64,000 nucleotides of DNA from Nodularia sp. NIES-3585 (lineage in GTDB: Bacteria; Cyanobacteriota; Cyanobacteriia; Cyanobacteriales; Nostocaceae), in assembly GCF_002218065.1 (NCBI RefSeq), contig NZ_BDUB01000001.1:507567-571566 (forward strand). Reading direction: 5' to 3'. The position numbers were made by a program, and so were the translations under genes. The first letter of the stretch is position 1. Every line of letters begins with the position of its first letter. This document shows, piece after piece, positions 1 through 8,424 of the stretch. A model generated the notes under the pieces. That model searched no databases. It worked only from the letters and a program-made list of their open reading frames with translations, and was not told the DNA's origin.

Positions 1-2
1 AA

Positions 3-245
3 CAAAAGAAACAACAACGTGCAGTATGGCAAAATCGTTTTTGGGAACATTTAATTAAAGATGAGATAGATTTTCAAAATCATATTGAATATATTCACTA
101 TAATCCAGTGAAACATGGTTTGGTAAAATCACCAAAAGATTGGGAATATTCCAGTTTTCATCGTTCTGTACGTCAAGGTATCTATGACATTATGTGGGGT
201 GCGGGTGAGGAAATTATTTTTGATGACCATATTGGAAACGAGTAG
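3..245 (+). CDS. C-terminal part of a REP-associated tyrosine transposase (RAYT, Y1_Tnp family), cut by the left edge
   Basis: An open frame entering from the left edge gives 80 residues and ends in TAG at 243-245. It contains WQNRFWEH, then HIEYIHYNPVKHGLV and DWEYSSFH, which are hallmark C-terminal motifs of RAYT/IS200-like transposases. These are HUH single-strand nucleases that act on REP palindromes. The catalytic HUH and tyrosine region would lie outside the window. The stop codon overlaps the start of a REP-like palindrome, and related copies follow at 1432 and 1590, as expected for a RAYT and its cognate repeats. Whether the gene is intact cannot be judged here. Confidence 0.85.
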   Translation, partial: QKKQQRAVWQNRFWEHLIKDEIDFQNHIEYIHYNPVKHGLVKSPKDWEYSSFHRSVRQGIYDIMWGAGEEIIFDDHIGNE

Positions 246-335
246 GTTGGGTAGAACGAAGTGAAACCCAACATTAACTGCAATATACGAATGGGTGGTG
301 TTGGGTTGCGCTGTGCTTAACCCAACCTACAATTA
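243..335. repeat. REP-like palindromic repeat next to the RAYT gene
   Basis: The arms GTAGGTTGGG and CCCAACCTAC enclose a core with two more CCCAAC/GTTGGG pairs. The core sequence AACCCAACATTAACTGCAAT recurs almost unchanged in the copy at 1432-1505. It starts inside the stop codon of the transposase gene. Confidence 0.85.
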
Positions 336-343
336 AACTGATT

Positions 344-1366
344 TTAATTAATTCTTTCTAACCATGTTTTTAATGCTCTATTAACAATATTTTTAGTTTC
401 ATCAACAAATATTTGGTTGTATACTTGTCCTAAATGTATAAGTTCTGAAAATAATCTTCCTGAATGTTTTGGCACAGAATAAAATATTTTATTAAAGAAT
501 TTTTCCCACAATATACTTTTTTCTTTCACAGGAGCATATCGCGAATATGTGAGATATTCTTCTGTTGTATCAACTTGCATTCTAACAATAGTTTTATTTT
601 TACGGTCGGGAATAATTAGCCATAAAAATAATATGATCTTCTTTGATTTTCTATCAAACGAAAATTCCGCACATTGTCTCAGTTTATCCTTGCCATACCT
701 ACTTGCATAGACAATACTTTTATTCACTATGATTTCTTCTATCCTGTGGTCAAAACTTAATATTTCCTGTCTGATTTGCTTTAAGTTTTCTAATTCTGTT
801 TCTGTCAATGCACCTAACCAATCTAACAATAATCTTGGTGCTTCAGGAATTTTATCATTTTGTTGATTTTGTAAATTAACAAAATGATAATTAATTTTTA
901 TCAGATTTGCTTCTGACTGGTTAGAAATTTGAGATACAGAAAAATAAAATTCGTTATCTTCTTTACATATAATAGAAAAAGTAAATAGCTCGAAGTTTAA
1001 GCGGCTATGTTTTTCATCAATTAAATTATGCCGATGAAAGTTAGGACATATTGCCAATAACCGAACTTCTTGATCATAATCAACATTATCTTTAAAAGGT
1101 TTTTCTTCTGCTAAATTCTCATAATAGCGTGTCAGTTGATTAATAATATAACGATCTTCTGTATTTTTTAATTCAATAATAGTTAGTTGATTATTTTTGC
1201 CAATTCCTATAATGTCACAAATCTCTCCTTTTATATATAATTGCCGTGCTAAAGGCTTTAGTTCAAATATTTCTGCTAAATTATCCCAAACAAAGGTTTC
1301 TAATTCAGACTCATCAATAAATTTCCAGCCTTGAACAGTTTTTTGTAATGCTACTTTGTTTTTCAT
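344..1366 (-). CDS. PD-(D/E)XK nuclease-domain protein (NucS/DUF91-like)
   Basis: This is a 340-residue protein. The N-terminal third has a PD-(D/E)XK layout: acidic residues E21/E23 in the first helix, D51 in CDIIGIG, then the E65-x-K67 motif in TIIELKN, followed by a QLTRYYENL helix. This resembles the catalytic core of NucS/DUF91 and related endonucleases. The remaining 200 or so residues match nothing I recognise and may bind a partner or DNA. The gene sits alone between REP copies and next to a transposase, pointing the opposite way to ileS, so it may be an accessory gene. No start other than the ATG at 1366 looks better. DNA cleavage is inferred from the motif only. Confidence 0.6.
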   Translation of the reverse strand: MKNKVALQKTVQGWKFIDESELETFVWDNLAEIFELKPLARQLYIKGEICDIIGIGKNNQLTIIELKNTEDRYIINQLTRYYENLAEEKPFKDNVDYDQEVRLLAICPNFHRHNLIDEKHSRLNFELFTFSIICKEDNEFYFSVSQISNQSEANLIKINYHFVNLQNQQNDKIPEAPRLLLDWLGALTETELENLKQIRQEILSFDHRIEEIIVNKSIVYASRYGKDKLRQCAEFSFDRKSKKIILFLWLIIPDRKNKTIVRMQVDTTEEYLTYSRYAPVKEKSILWEKFFNKIFYSVPKHSGRLFSELIHLGQVYNQIFVDETKNIVNRALKTWLERIN

Positions 1367-1431
1367 CGTGGTGATAGCAGTAATAATATATTTAATTTAT
1401 ACTAAAAACTGCCTGATTATACCTGTTCAGT

Positions 1432-1505
1432 CCCGTAGTGAAACCCAACATTAACTGCAATATACCGATGGGTTGTGTTGGGTTTCGTTCCTCTACCCAA
1501 CCTAC
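1432..1505. repeat. REP-like repeat, second copy
   Basis: It shares a core of over 30 bases with the copy at 243-335 (GTGAAACCCAACATTAACTG and onwards) and ends in the same CCCAACCTACAATTA. It lies in the spacer between the nuclease gene and ileS. Confidence 0.8.
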
Positions 1506-1589
1506 AATTATTCGTTTCAGTCTTGGCGCGAAACTTAAACTTTAGTACACTTACCCAAAAAATTCCCATAACCTCAAAAACCGATAACT

Positions 1590-1621
1590 GGTGTTGGGTT
1601 TCGTTCCTCTACCCAACCTAC
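1590..1621. repeat. REP-like repeat, partial third copy
   Basis: The right half of the same family: GGTGTTGGGTTTCGTTCC, then CTCTACCCAACCTAC. It lies about 70 bases upstream of the ileS start. The rest of 1367-1690 shows no gene; TATAAT-like boxes at 1645-1650 and 1670-1675 could belong to the ileS promoter. Confidence 0.7.
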
Positions 1622-1690
1622 GAACTAGAATCATGCCCATCTCTTATAATTGATCGGATAACCTGCACATATAATCTTAGGCATGAGACT

Positions 1691-4612
1691 GTGACAGAAC
1701 CTGGAAACTACAAAGATACGGTAAACTTACCCAAGACTAAATTCGATATGCGGGCTAACGCTATCAAGCGGGAACCTGAAATCCAAAAATTCTGGGCGGA
1801 AAATAACATTTACGATCGCCTGTCCCAAGAAAACCCCGGCGAATTATTTATACTTCATGATGGGCCTCCCTACGCCAACGGCTCATTGCATATTGGTCAT
1901 GCCTTAAATAAAATTCTCAAAGATATTATTAACCGCTACCAACTGCTGCAAGGGCGTAAAGTTAGATACGTGGCGGGTTGGGATTGTCACGGATTACCCA
2001 TTGAGTTGAAGGTTCTGCAAAAGATGAAGTCGGCAGAACGGCAAAGTTTAACGCCTTTAAAACTGCGGGAAAAAGCGAAAGAGTTTGCCCTAGCTACTGT
2101 AGATGAACAACGGGAATGTTTTAAACGTTACGGTATTTGGGGTGACTGGGAGCATCCTTATCTGACTCTGAAGCCGGAATATGAAGCGGCGCAAATCGGT
2201 GTCTTCGGTCAGATGGTGTTAAAAGGATACATCTATCGCGGTTTGAAGCCGGTTCACTGGAGTCCTAGTTCTAAAACGGCTTTGGCTGAAGCGGAGTTGG
2301 AATATCCCGAAGGTCACACTTCGAGAAGTATCTATGCGGCTTTTCCTGTTACGGGGCTGTCTGAGGCTGCTAAACCTGTGTTGGGTGAATTTTTGCCCAA
2401 TTTGGGTGTGGCTATCTGGACTACTACTCCTTGGACGATTCCGGGGAATTTGGCTGTGGCGGTGAATGGTGATTTGAATTATTCTGTGGTGGAGGTGGAA
2501 CCCCACCCCCCAACCCCCTCCCCGCAAGCAGGGAGGGGGAGTGAAGAAGGGACTGAGGGGGTAAGGTTCCGTTACCTTATCGTCGCCGCAGACTTAGTAG
2601 AACGTTTGTCAGCTACCCTTTCCACTCAGCTAACTGTAAAAGCTACGTTTAAGGGTCAGGTTTTAGAACATTCTACTTATCGTCATCCTTTGTTTGATAG
2701 GGAGAGTCCGGTGGTGGTGGGTGGTGATTATATCACTACTGAGTCGGGTACTGGGTTGGTACATACTGCACCGGGTCACGGTCAAGAAGATTACATTGTT
2801 GGTCAGCGTTATGGTTTGCCGATTCTTGCGCCTGTGGATGACAATGGTGATTTTACTCAGGAGGCGGGTGAGTTTGCTGGGTTGAATGTTTTGGGTGATG
2901 GAAATCAGGCGGTAATTGATGCGCTGACTGCTGCTGGTTCTTTGTTGAAGGAGGAAGCTTACGCCCACAAATATCCTTATGATTGGCGGACGAAAAAGCC
3001 AACGATTTTCCGGGCGACTGAACAATGGTTTGCTTCGGTGGCTGGTTTTCGGGATGAGGCTTTAAAGGCGATCGCTAGTGTAAAATGGATTCCAGCCCAA
3101 GGTGAAAATCGCATCCGTCCAATGGTGGCCGAACGTTCTGATTGGTGTATTTCCCGTCAGCGTTCTTGGGGTGTACCCATTCCGGTGTTCTACGATGAAG
3201 CCACTGGGGAACCATTGCTGAATGAGGAAAGTATCAACCACGTCCAAGGAATTATTGCTGAGAAAGGTTCTAATGCTTGGTGGGAAATGTCGGTTGAGGA
3301 GTTATTACCAGAGTCTTACCGCAATAATGGCAAGTCTTACCGCAAAGGTACAGATACAATGGATGTCTGGTTTGATTCTGGTTCATCTTGGGCATCTGTG
3401 GTGAAACAGCGTCCAGAGTTACGCTATCCTGCTGATATGTATTTGGAAGGTTCCGACCAACATCGGGGTTGGTTTCAGTCCAGCTTGCTCACCAGTGTAG
3501 CGGTAAATGGCATTGCACCTTACAAAACTGTCTTAACTCACGGCTTTGTTTTAGATGAACAAGGACGAAAAATGAGTAAATCTGTGGGGAATGTGGTTGA
3601 CCCCCAAATTGTGATTAATGGCGGAAAAGACCAGAAAAAAGAACCCCCTTATGGTGCTGATATCCTGCGGTTGTGGGCTTCTTCGGTAGATTATTCTTCT
3701 GATGTGCGTCTGGGTGGTACTATCATCAAGCAAATGAATGATGTTAGAGGCAAGATTCGCAATACAGCGCGGTTCTTGTTGGGTAGCTTGCATGATTTCG
3801 ACCCGGTTAAGGATGCAGTTCCTCTGTCAGATTTGCCCGAACTTGACCGCTATATGTTGCACCGCATGACTGAGGTGTTTGAGGAAGTTACAGCAGCTTT
3901 TGAAAGTTTCCAATTCTTCCGCTTTTTCCAAACTGTCCTGAATTTCTGCGTGGTGGATTTATCCAACTTCTATTTAGATGTTGCCAAGGATAGATTGTAC
4001 ATCAGTTCCCCGGATGCTTTCCGCCGCCGCAGTTGTCAAACGGTGTTGCAAATTGCTTTGGAGAATTTAGCACGGGCGATCGCACCTGTTTTGTGTCACA
4101 CTGCTGAAGATATCTGGCAATTTATCCCTTACCAAACACCATGCAAATCAGTGTTTGAAGCTGGTTGGTTGCAGGTAAATGAGAAATGGCGTAATCCTGA
4201 ATTGGCGCAGTTCTGGGAAAAAGTCCGCAAAATTCGCGATGATGTGAATAAGGTTTTAGAACAAGCCAGGGGAGAAAAAATGATTGGTTCTTCCCTAGAA
4301 GCAAAAATCCTGCTATATGTCAAGGATGAGCAATTGCGTTCTGCGGTGAAAGCCCGAAATCCTGAAATTGGTAATGGTATCGATGAACTGCGGTATCTAT
4401 TTATCACCTCCCAAGTGGAAGTATTAGACTCTGCGGAAGCATTGCAAGGTTTGAAATATAATTTGCAGTCTGATAGCTGGGGAATTGCGGTAGTAGATGC
4501 AGAGGGGAAAAAGTGCGATCGCTGTTGGAATTACTCCACCCATGTGGGAGAATCAGCAGAGCATCCCTTGCTGTGTGAACGGTGCGTTCCAGCCTTAGCG
4601 GGAGAGTTTTAA
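1691..4612 (+). CDS. ileS: Isoleucyl-tRNA synthetase
   Basis: A class I aminoacyl-tRNA synthetase that charges tRNA-Ile with isoleucine in the cytoplasm. HIGH lies at residues 67-70 and KMSKS at 627-631, and the C-terminus has a zinc-binding CDRCWNY...CERC pair. The reading frame stays open to 1475, but that stretch is REP sequence. The GTG at 1691 gives the N-terminus expected in cyanobacteria (VTEPGNYKDTVNLPKT). The length of 973 residues is slightly above the roughly 960 usual in cyanobacteria. The excess is a Pro/Gly-rich stretch at about residues 270-293, in the CP1 editing domain, encoded by a dispersed palindromic repeat inserted in frame (2498-2570). The KMSKS and zinc motifs are intact, so the enzyme is probably functional. 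Confidence 0.96.
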   Translation: MTEPGNYKDTVNLPKTKFDMRANAIKREPEIQKFWAENNIYDRLSQENPGELFILHDGPPYANGSLHIGHALNKILKDIINRYQLLQGRKVRYVAGWDCHGLPIELKVLQKMKSAERQSLTPLKLREKAKEFALATVDEQRECFKRYGIWGDWEHPYLTLKPEYEAAQIGVFGQMVLKGYIYRGLKPVHWSPSSKTALAEAELEYPEGHTSRSIYAAFPVTGLSEAAKPVLGEFLPNLGVAIWTTTPWTIPGNLAVAVNGDLNYSVVEVEPHPPTPSPQAGRGSEEGTEGVRFRYLIVAADLVERLSATLSTQLTVKATFKGQVLEHSTYRHPLFDRESPVVVGGDYITTESGTGLVHTAPGHGQEDYIVGQRYGLPILAPVDDNGDFTQEAGEFAGLNVLGDGNQAVIDALTAAGSLLKEEAYAHKYPYDWRTKKPTIFRATEQWFASVAGFRDEALKAIASVKWIPAQGENRIRPMVAERSDWCISRQRSWGVPIPVFYDEATGEPLLNEESINHVQGIIAEKGSNAWWEMSVEELLPESYRNNGKSYRKGTDTMDVWFDSGSSWASVVKQRPELRYPADMYLEGSDQHRGWFQSSLLTSVAVNGIAPYKTVLTHGFVLDEQGRKMSKSVGNVVDPQIVINGGKDQKKEPPYGADILRLWASSVDYSSDVRLGGTIIKQMNDVRGKIRNTARFLLGSLHDFDPVKDAVPLSDLPELDRYMLHRMTEVFEEVTAAFESFQFFRFFQTVLNFCVVDLSNFYLDVAKDRLYISSPDAFRRRSCQTVLQIALENLARAIAPVLCHTAEDIWQFIPYQTPCKSVFEAGWLQVNEKWRNPELAQFWEKVRKIRDDVNKVLEQARGEKMIGSSLEAKILLYVKDEQLRSAVKARNPEIGNGIDELRYLFITSQVEVLDSAEALQGLKYNLQSDSWGIAVVDAEGKKCDRCWNYSTHVGESAEHPLLCERCVPALAGEF
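2498..2570. repeat. REP-like repeat inserted in frame within ileS
   Basis: The sequence CCCCACCCCCCAACCCCCTC, then CCCGCAAGC and AGGGAGGGGGAG, matches the intergenic repeats at 4689-4733 and 48783-48828 (CCCCACCCCTAACCCCTCCC, then CGCAAGC). It is translated as HPPTPSPQAGRGSEEG and introduces no stop or frameshift. Confidence 0.85.
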
Positions 4613-4620
4613 TAAAATAC

Positions 4621-4735
4621 ACAACCTCACCCCCGGCCCCTCTCCTTAGCAAGGAGAGGGGAGGAATATCAAGTCTAGTTTAATACTTCCTACTCCCCTC
4701 CTCGCTTGCGGGGAGGGGTTAGGGGTGGGGTCTTA
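4621..4735. repeat. Two REP-like palindromes downstream of ileS
   Basis: The first unit, 4624-4663, has CCCCTCTCCTTAGC paired with AAGGAGAGGGG. The second, 4689-4733, has CCCCTCCTCGCTTGCGGGGAG and ends in GGGGTGGGGTC. Both belong to the family scattered at 2498, 23312, 26343, 35908 and 48783. Besides the repeats, 4613-4868 holds a low-complexity CTCCCCACTCCCCA run (about 4842-4866) just before the ParA stop codon. The repeats may act as a transcription barrier between ileS and the convergent parA. Confidence 0.8.
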
Positions 4736-4868
4736 TGATTGTAGTAATTGTAACTAATTAACCAGACTTGATTTCAAATTCGCCCAGGACATTAGAACAT
4801 AAACTGATCATAAAAGTTAGACACCGAAAAGCTTTTACCCTACTCCCCACTCCCCACTCCCCATTCCC

Positions 4869-5753
4869 CTACAACTTCTGCAACAACTCCTGAGTTAACT
4901 GAAAAAATGCTTTGGAACCAGATGATTGAGGTGCAGTTAAAACAACCGGCATAAAACTATCCACAGCCTTAGCCACATTCATATCAACAGGTATTTGTGC
5001 CTTACAGATTTTATCTACACCAAAATCTTCCACAACTCGGTGCATAACTTGTCTGTAATATCTGCCATTTAGCAGATTAGAACTAGCCATACTAAAGACA
5101 ATTCCCAACATTTTGATATCTATCTTAGCTTCCTGCTCGTGACTGTCTTTTAATTGAGCGATGCGTCTTTCTAAGAGTTGAATACCCACCACAGATAAAG
5201 GTTCTGGTTTAGCAGGAAGAATGTAAAAATCACTTGCAGCCAAAGCACTACGAGTCAATAAATTATAGCCAGGCGCACAATCTAGAAGAATGAAATCATA
5301 CTCATCGCGCACTGGTTTTAAAATATTATTAATCAAGACCCTCTCAAAACGATTCCACACAGTTTCAAAATCCTGTTCACCCAAAGCAGTTGCTTGTTGG
5401 TGCAGCATTTCCGAGACTAGAAACTCATCATATAAGTCAATATCTCCGGGTAATAAATCTAGCCCAGACAGATTACAAACTTGAGATTTGATAATATCAT
5501 GAATTGTCAGTTTTGCTTCTGGTTCGGGATTTATAACTTGGTCTATCAAATATCGAAATGTCTTGCGTTGTTTGCGAAGTTTGGCAAAATCTAACGGCGA
5601 CATTAAACTCAGTGTGGCGCTGATTTGGCTATCTAAATCAAGCACAAGCACCCGCTTCCCATGATTTTTAGCTAAACAAGTAGCGATGTTGACGGTGAGG
5701 GTGGTTTTACCAACGCCGCCTTTCATATTTGCAGTAGCAATTACATATCCCAT
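4869..5753 (-). CDS. Stand-alone ParA-family ATPase
   Basis: A 294-residue P-loop ATPase of the ParA/MinD superfamily. The deviant Walker A motif KGGVGKTT is at residues 11-18 with its signature lysine, Walker A' is DLDSQISAT, and Walker B is FILLDCAPG. There is no N-terminal DNA-binding extension, as in short ParA proteins. Such proteins position plasmids, chromosomes or protein cargo by forming gradients on the nucleoid. No ParB or cargo adaptor gene lies on the same strand next to it; the nearest candidate is the divergent cassette at 6221-8331. The signature lysine argues against the Synechococcus-type McdA. Its cargo is unknown. Confidence 0.85.
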   Translation of the reverse strand: MGYVIATANMKGGVGKTTLTVNIATCLAKNHGKRVLVLDLDSQISATLSLMSPLDFAKLRKQRKTFRYLIDQVINPEPEAKLTIHDIIKSQVCNLSGLDLLPGDIDLYDEFLVSEMLHQQATALGEQDFETVWNRFERVLINNILKPVRDEYDFILLDCAPGYNLLTRSALAASDFYILPAKPEPLSVVGIQLLERRIAQLKDSHEQEAKIDIKMLGIVFSMASSNLLNGRYYRQVMHRVVEDFGVDKICKAQIPVDMNVAKAVDSFMPVVLTAPQSSGSKAFFQLTQELLQKL

Positions 5754-6220
5754 TAGTTAAGTCCTTTGTTGACGCATTCCCATACCTAGGTAGCGTATAC
5801 TCCTATTGAATAATTAAAACTTCTATTAAATTTAATATTTTCCGCAACTTTAAAGGTTAGCTTTGTCTCGATTGAGGCTGTTAGATTATAGCAGCACAGA
5901 TTGAGTTGTCAAATACTTCTAAGGAAAAATACTCAAAACGAGCTTTTAGATTTGTGTACAGTAATTTTCTATCTTTTTTACCTCACGCAGAGACGCACCA
6001 GGCGCGGAGAGTATGATTGAAATCTATAAAAACTGCAATCAATGTGAATTTATGTTGCTAGAGCCATAATATATTCATTTTTTGTCAAAATACTAAACAT
6101 AGTCTCATTTATATACATATCATTAAGTAATCTTTATAACACATAGAACCCAGCCTGTGTCATAATTTGAGGTGTATACGGTTTTTGTCAATAGTTCCAA
6201 TTTTCTTGAGGTAAAAAATT
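5754..6220. other. Divergent intergenic region between two ParA genes
   Basis: These 467 bases have no convincing gene. They are AT-rich and must contain the promoters of both divergent ParA-type genes. A CCTCACGCAGAGACGCACC fragment at about 5982-6010 is a cyanobacterial dispersed-repeat piece. GTATAC occurs near each end (about 5796 and 6174), but I see no clear iterated parS-like centromere array. Confidence 0.5.
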
Positions 6221-7585
6221 TTGCCTTTTAATCCTGAACTGTGTCGTAACGAAAGCGAAGTTGAAAGCAAACTCATAGTTCAGTATTTGCTGCCACAGTT
6301 AGGGTATACTCCCGATACATGGCATCAAGAAGTTGCACTTGGTAGCATTCGTTTGGATTTCTTAGCATTTGCAGTACAGGTTGTTCCCTTGGTTTTAGAT
6401 GCTAATTCCCCGATGAGTGTTGTCATGGAGGCAAAGCATCCAAAGCAAAATTTAAATAATCATGTCCTCAGACTCAGGCATTATTTAACAAGTTTGAATG
6501 CACGATATGGGTTGCTGACTAATGGTAAGGAAATCAGAATTTATGAAAAAAATAAAAATGATATTCAGCTAGTTTTTCAGTGTTTGGGTAAGGATGTTGA
6601 AACAAGGATAGAGGAAATTAAAGAATTTATTGGTAGAGTAAATCTGAAAGAGAGACATTTATTAGATAATTCAAATTTTCAAATATTTGAACATGGTTTA
6701 AATCTGGAAACAAAGAGGCAAAATTCCATGAAAATAATTGCAGTCTACCACAACAAAGGCGGTGTTGGGAAAACAACAACTGTAGTTAATTTAGCTGCTG
6801 CTATTCGTAAACAAGGTAAAAAAGTCTTGGTAATTGACCTTGACAGTCAGGCTAATACTACATTTGCCACTGGTTTGGTCAAATTTGATGATGAAGAATT
6901 TGATGATATTAAAGATTCTAACGTTTTTCATATATTGCATTCAGAGGATTTTTTCCCAGTTTCAGAAATTGCGAGAAAATCCAATTTTTGTGATCCAGGA
7001 ATTCAGGTACTTCCTGCACATATAAATTTGATAAAACAAGAAACTGAACTAAATGCACTTGACTATAGTAGGCTTATACTCATTGAAAAACTGGAGGAAG
7101 TAAAAGAACAATACGACGTTGTACTAATTGATACTCCACCTTCTTTAAATTTGTATGCCAAAATTGCTTTAATTGCTACAGATTATCTGATCATACCATC
7201 AGATTTAAAACCTTTTGCAAATCAAGGTTTGACAAATGTTAAAGATTTTGTAAAAGCGATTAATGGGTTTAGAAAACAAGTAAGAAAACCACCTATTGAA
7301 ATCTTAGGAGTTCTTGCTTCTAAAATATCTACAAATAATAAGTTTGTGCAATCTACATTGAAGAAGCGCATGGAAAGAATTCCGGAAAGATATGATATTA
7401 CAATGATGGATACTGTAATTTATGAAAGAGACGACTTGGCTAAATGTGCAGAAAAAGTTTTAATAGTTGGAGATATGGAAATACCAGACCCTATATCTGT
7501 TTTGGACTTTAAACCTGGTTCAACCTCTGCACAAGAATTTGAATTACTAGCTAAAGAAGTATTACAAAAAATAGGATTGTATTAA
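6221..7585 (+). CDS. Fusion of an HsdR-N-type PD-(D/E)XK nuclease domain and a ParA ATPase
   Basis: A 454-residue protein. Residues 1-165 resemble the N-terminal nuclease domain of type I restriction HsdR subunits: E15, D46 in IRLDFLAF and E70-A-K72 in VVMEAKHP, then YGLLTNGKEIRIYE. From M170 it is a complete ParA, with KGGVGKTTT at 179-187, DLDSQANTT as Walker A' and VVLIDTPPS as Walker B. The TTG at 6221 has GAGG about 10 bases upstream. An internal ATG at 6728 has its own AGAGG 9 bases upstream and would give ParA alone. The stop overlaps the start of the next gene by one base, so they are co-translated. A partition system coupled to DNA recognition or cleavage is inference; it could be plasmid-derived or a defence module. 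Confidence 0.8.
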   Translation: MPFNPELCRNESEVESKLIVQYLLPQLGYTPDTWHQEVALGSIRLDFLAFAVQVVPLVLDANSPMSVVMEAKHPKQNLNNHVLRLRHYLTSLNARYGLLTNGKEIRIYEKNKNDIQLVFQCLGKDVETRIEEIKEFIGRVNLKERHLLDNSNFQIFEHGLNLETKRQNSMKIIAVYHNKGGVGKTTTVVNLAAAIRKQGKKVLVIDLDSQANTTFATGLVKFDDEEFDDIKDSNVFHILHSEDFFPVSEIARKSNFCDPGIQVLPAHINLIKQETELNALDYSRLILIEKLEEVKEQYDVVLIDTPPSLNLYAKIALIATDYLIIPSDLKPFANQGLTNVKDFVKAINGFRKQVRKPPIEILGVLASKISTNNKFVQSTLKKRMERIPERYDITMMDTVIYERDDLAKCAEKVLIVGDMEIPDPISVLDFKPGSTSAQEFELLAKEVLQKIGLY

Positions 7586-8331
7586 TGAAATTATCGGCTT
7601 CACTTGTAGCTGTCAAGAAAATTACTTGCACTCAGCCTCGCTCACTTTTTTCAGATGATGAGTTAGAAAAAGCTGCTCAGTCTATTTTAGAATCGGAAGG
7701 AGTTATTAACCCTATCGTGGTTCGTCGAACAAGTCTAAAATCCTACGAGTTAGTAGATGGAGTCTTTGAATACTATGCTGCTGTTAGAGCAAGAGAGATA
7801 GACCCTCGTCAAGGAGAGATGATAAGTGTCTTTATTATTGAGCCAGAAAATGAGGAATTTTTAACCAAGCAAGTAGAATTATTTAGAAAATCGAAATCTA
7901 TTATTCCTAATAATATTGTATCCACCGATTTAGATAACAAAAATCCTACCTCAACAAATACAGCATTAAAAATTATCAATATGGAATCTCGCATGACAAA
8001 TGTTGAATCACGTTTTGATAATCGCACTCATGAATTACAAACCGAGTTCAGAAATGAGATAAAAAAAATTAATGACAGACTACAAGAAATTGAAACAAGA
8101 ATTCCCAAACCAATGGAACCGTTAGCAGCACTTAATACCTTACAATTAAATCAGTTAACTGATAAGCTAAAACGGGTTAATGTCACAACTAAAATAATTG
8201 AACAAATTGTCAGCGAACGAAAAGCTAATGGAAATTTTACATCCTTTAGTAATGTAGTTGATCGTATTAAAGGTTTAGGTGACAAAACAATGCTCAAAAT
8301 TATCGATAGTTTTTCTGAAGCTGCTATCTGA
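7585..8331 (+). CDS. ParB-like N-terminal domain protein with coiled coil and C-terminal helix-hairpin-helix-like region
   Basis: A 248-residue protein whose ATG shares one base with the stop of the nuclease-ParA gene. Residues 1-95 look like a ParB/sulfiredoxin-type domain: SDDELEKAAQSILESEGVIN, then PIVVRR and LVDGVFEYYAAVRAREI. The motif order is like ParB, but I do not see the GERR CTPase box clearly. Residues 125-175 form a charged, coiled-coil-like segment (MESRMTNVESRFDNRTHELQ). The C-terminus, FTSFSNVVDRIKGLGDKTML, resembles a helix-hairpin-helix DNA-binding motif. It is probably the DNA-binding partner of the fused ParA. TGA stop at 8329-8331. Confidence 0.75.
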   Translation: MKLSASLVAVKKITCTQPRSLFSDDELEKAAQSILESEGVINPIVVRRTSLKSYELVDGVFEYYAAVRAREIDPRQGEMISVFIIEPENEEFLTKQVELFRKSKSIIPNNIVSTDLDNKNPTSTNTALKIINMESRMTNVESRFDNRTHELQTEFRNEIKKINDRLQEIETRIPKPMEPLAALNTLQLNQLTDKLKRVNVTTKIIEQIVSERKANGNFTSFSNVVDRIKGLGDKTMLKIIDSFSEAAI

Positions 8332-8424
8332 CTTGATGCTAGTCAATGAGGTTTAAGAGTTTTTGCTAGAATAATCGTGTAGCGATCGCAATGATATCTA
8401 TCGCCATAAATATGGGTACAATGT

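Noticed and set aside
1475-1690. Upstream extension of the ileS frame
   Set aside because: The stretch is REP repeat sequence translated by chance; cyanobacterial IleS starts at the GTG at 1691.
4869-5753. McdA (carboxysome positioning) identity for the lone ParA
   Set aside because: The signature lysine of canonical ParA is present and no McdB-like gene or carboxysome gene is adjacent.
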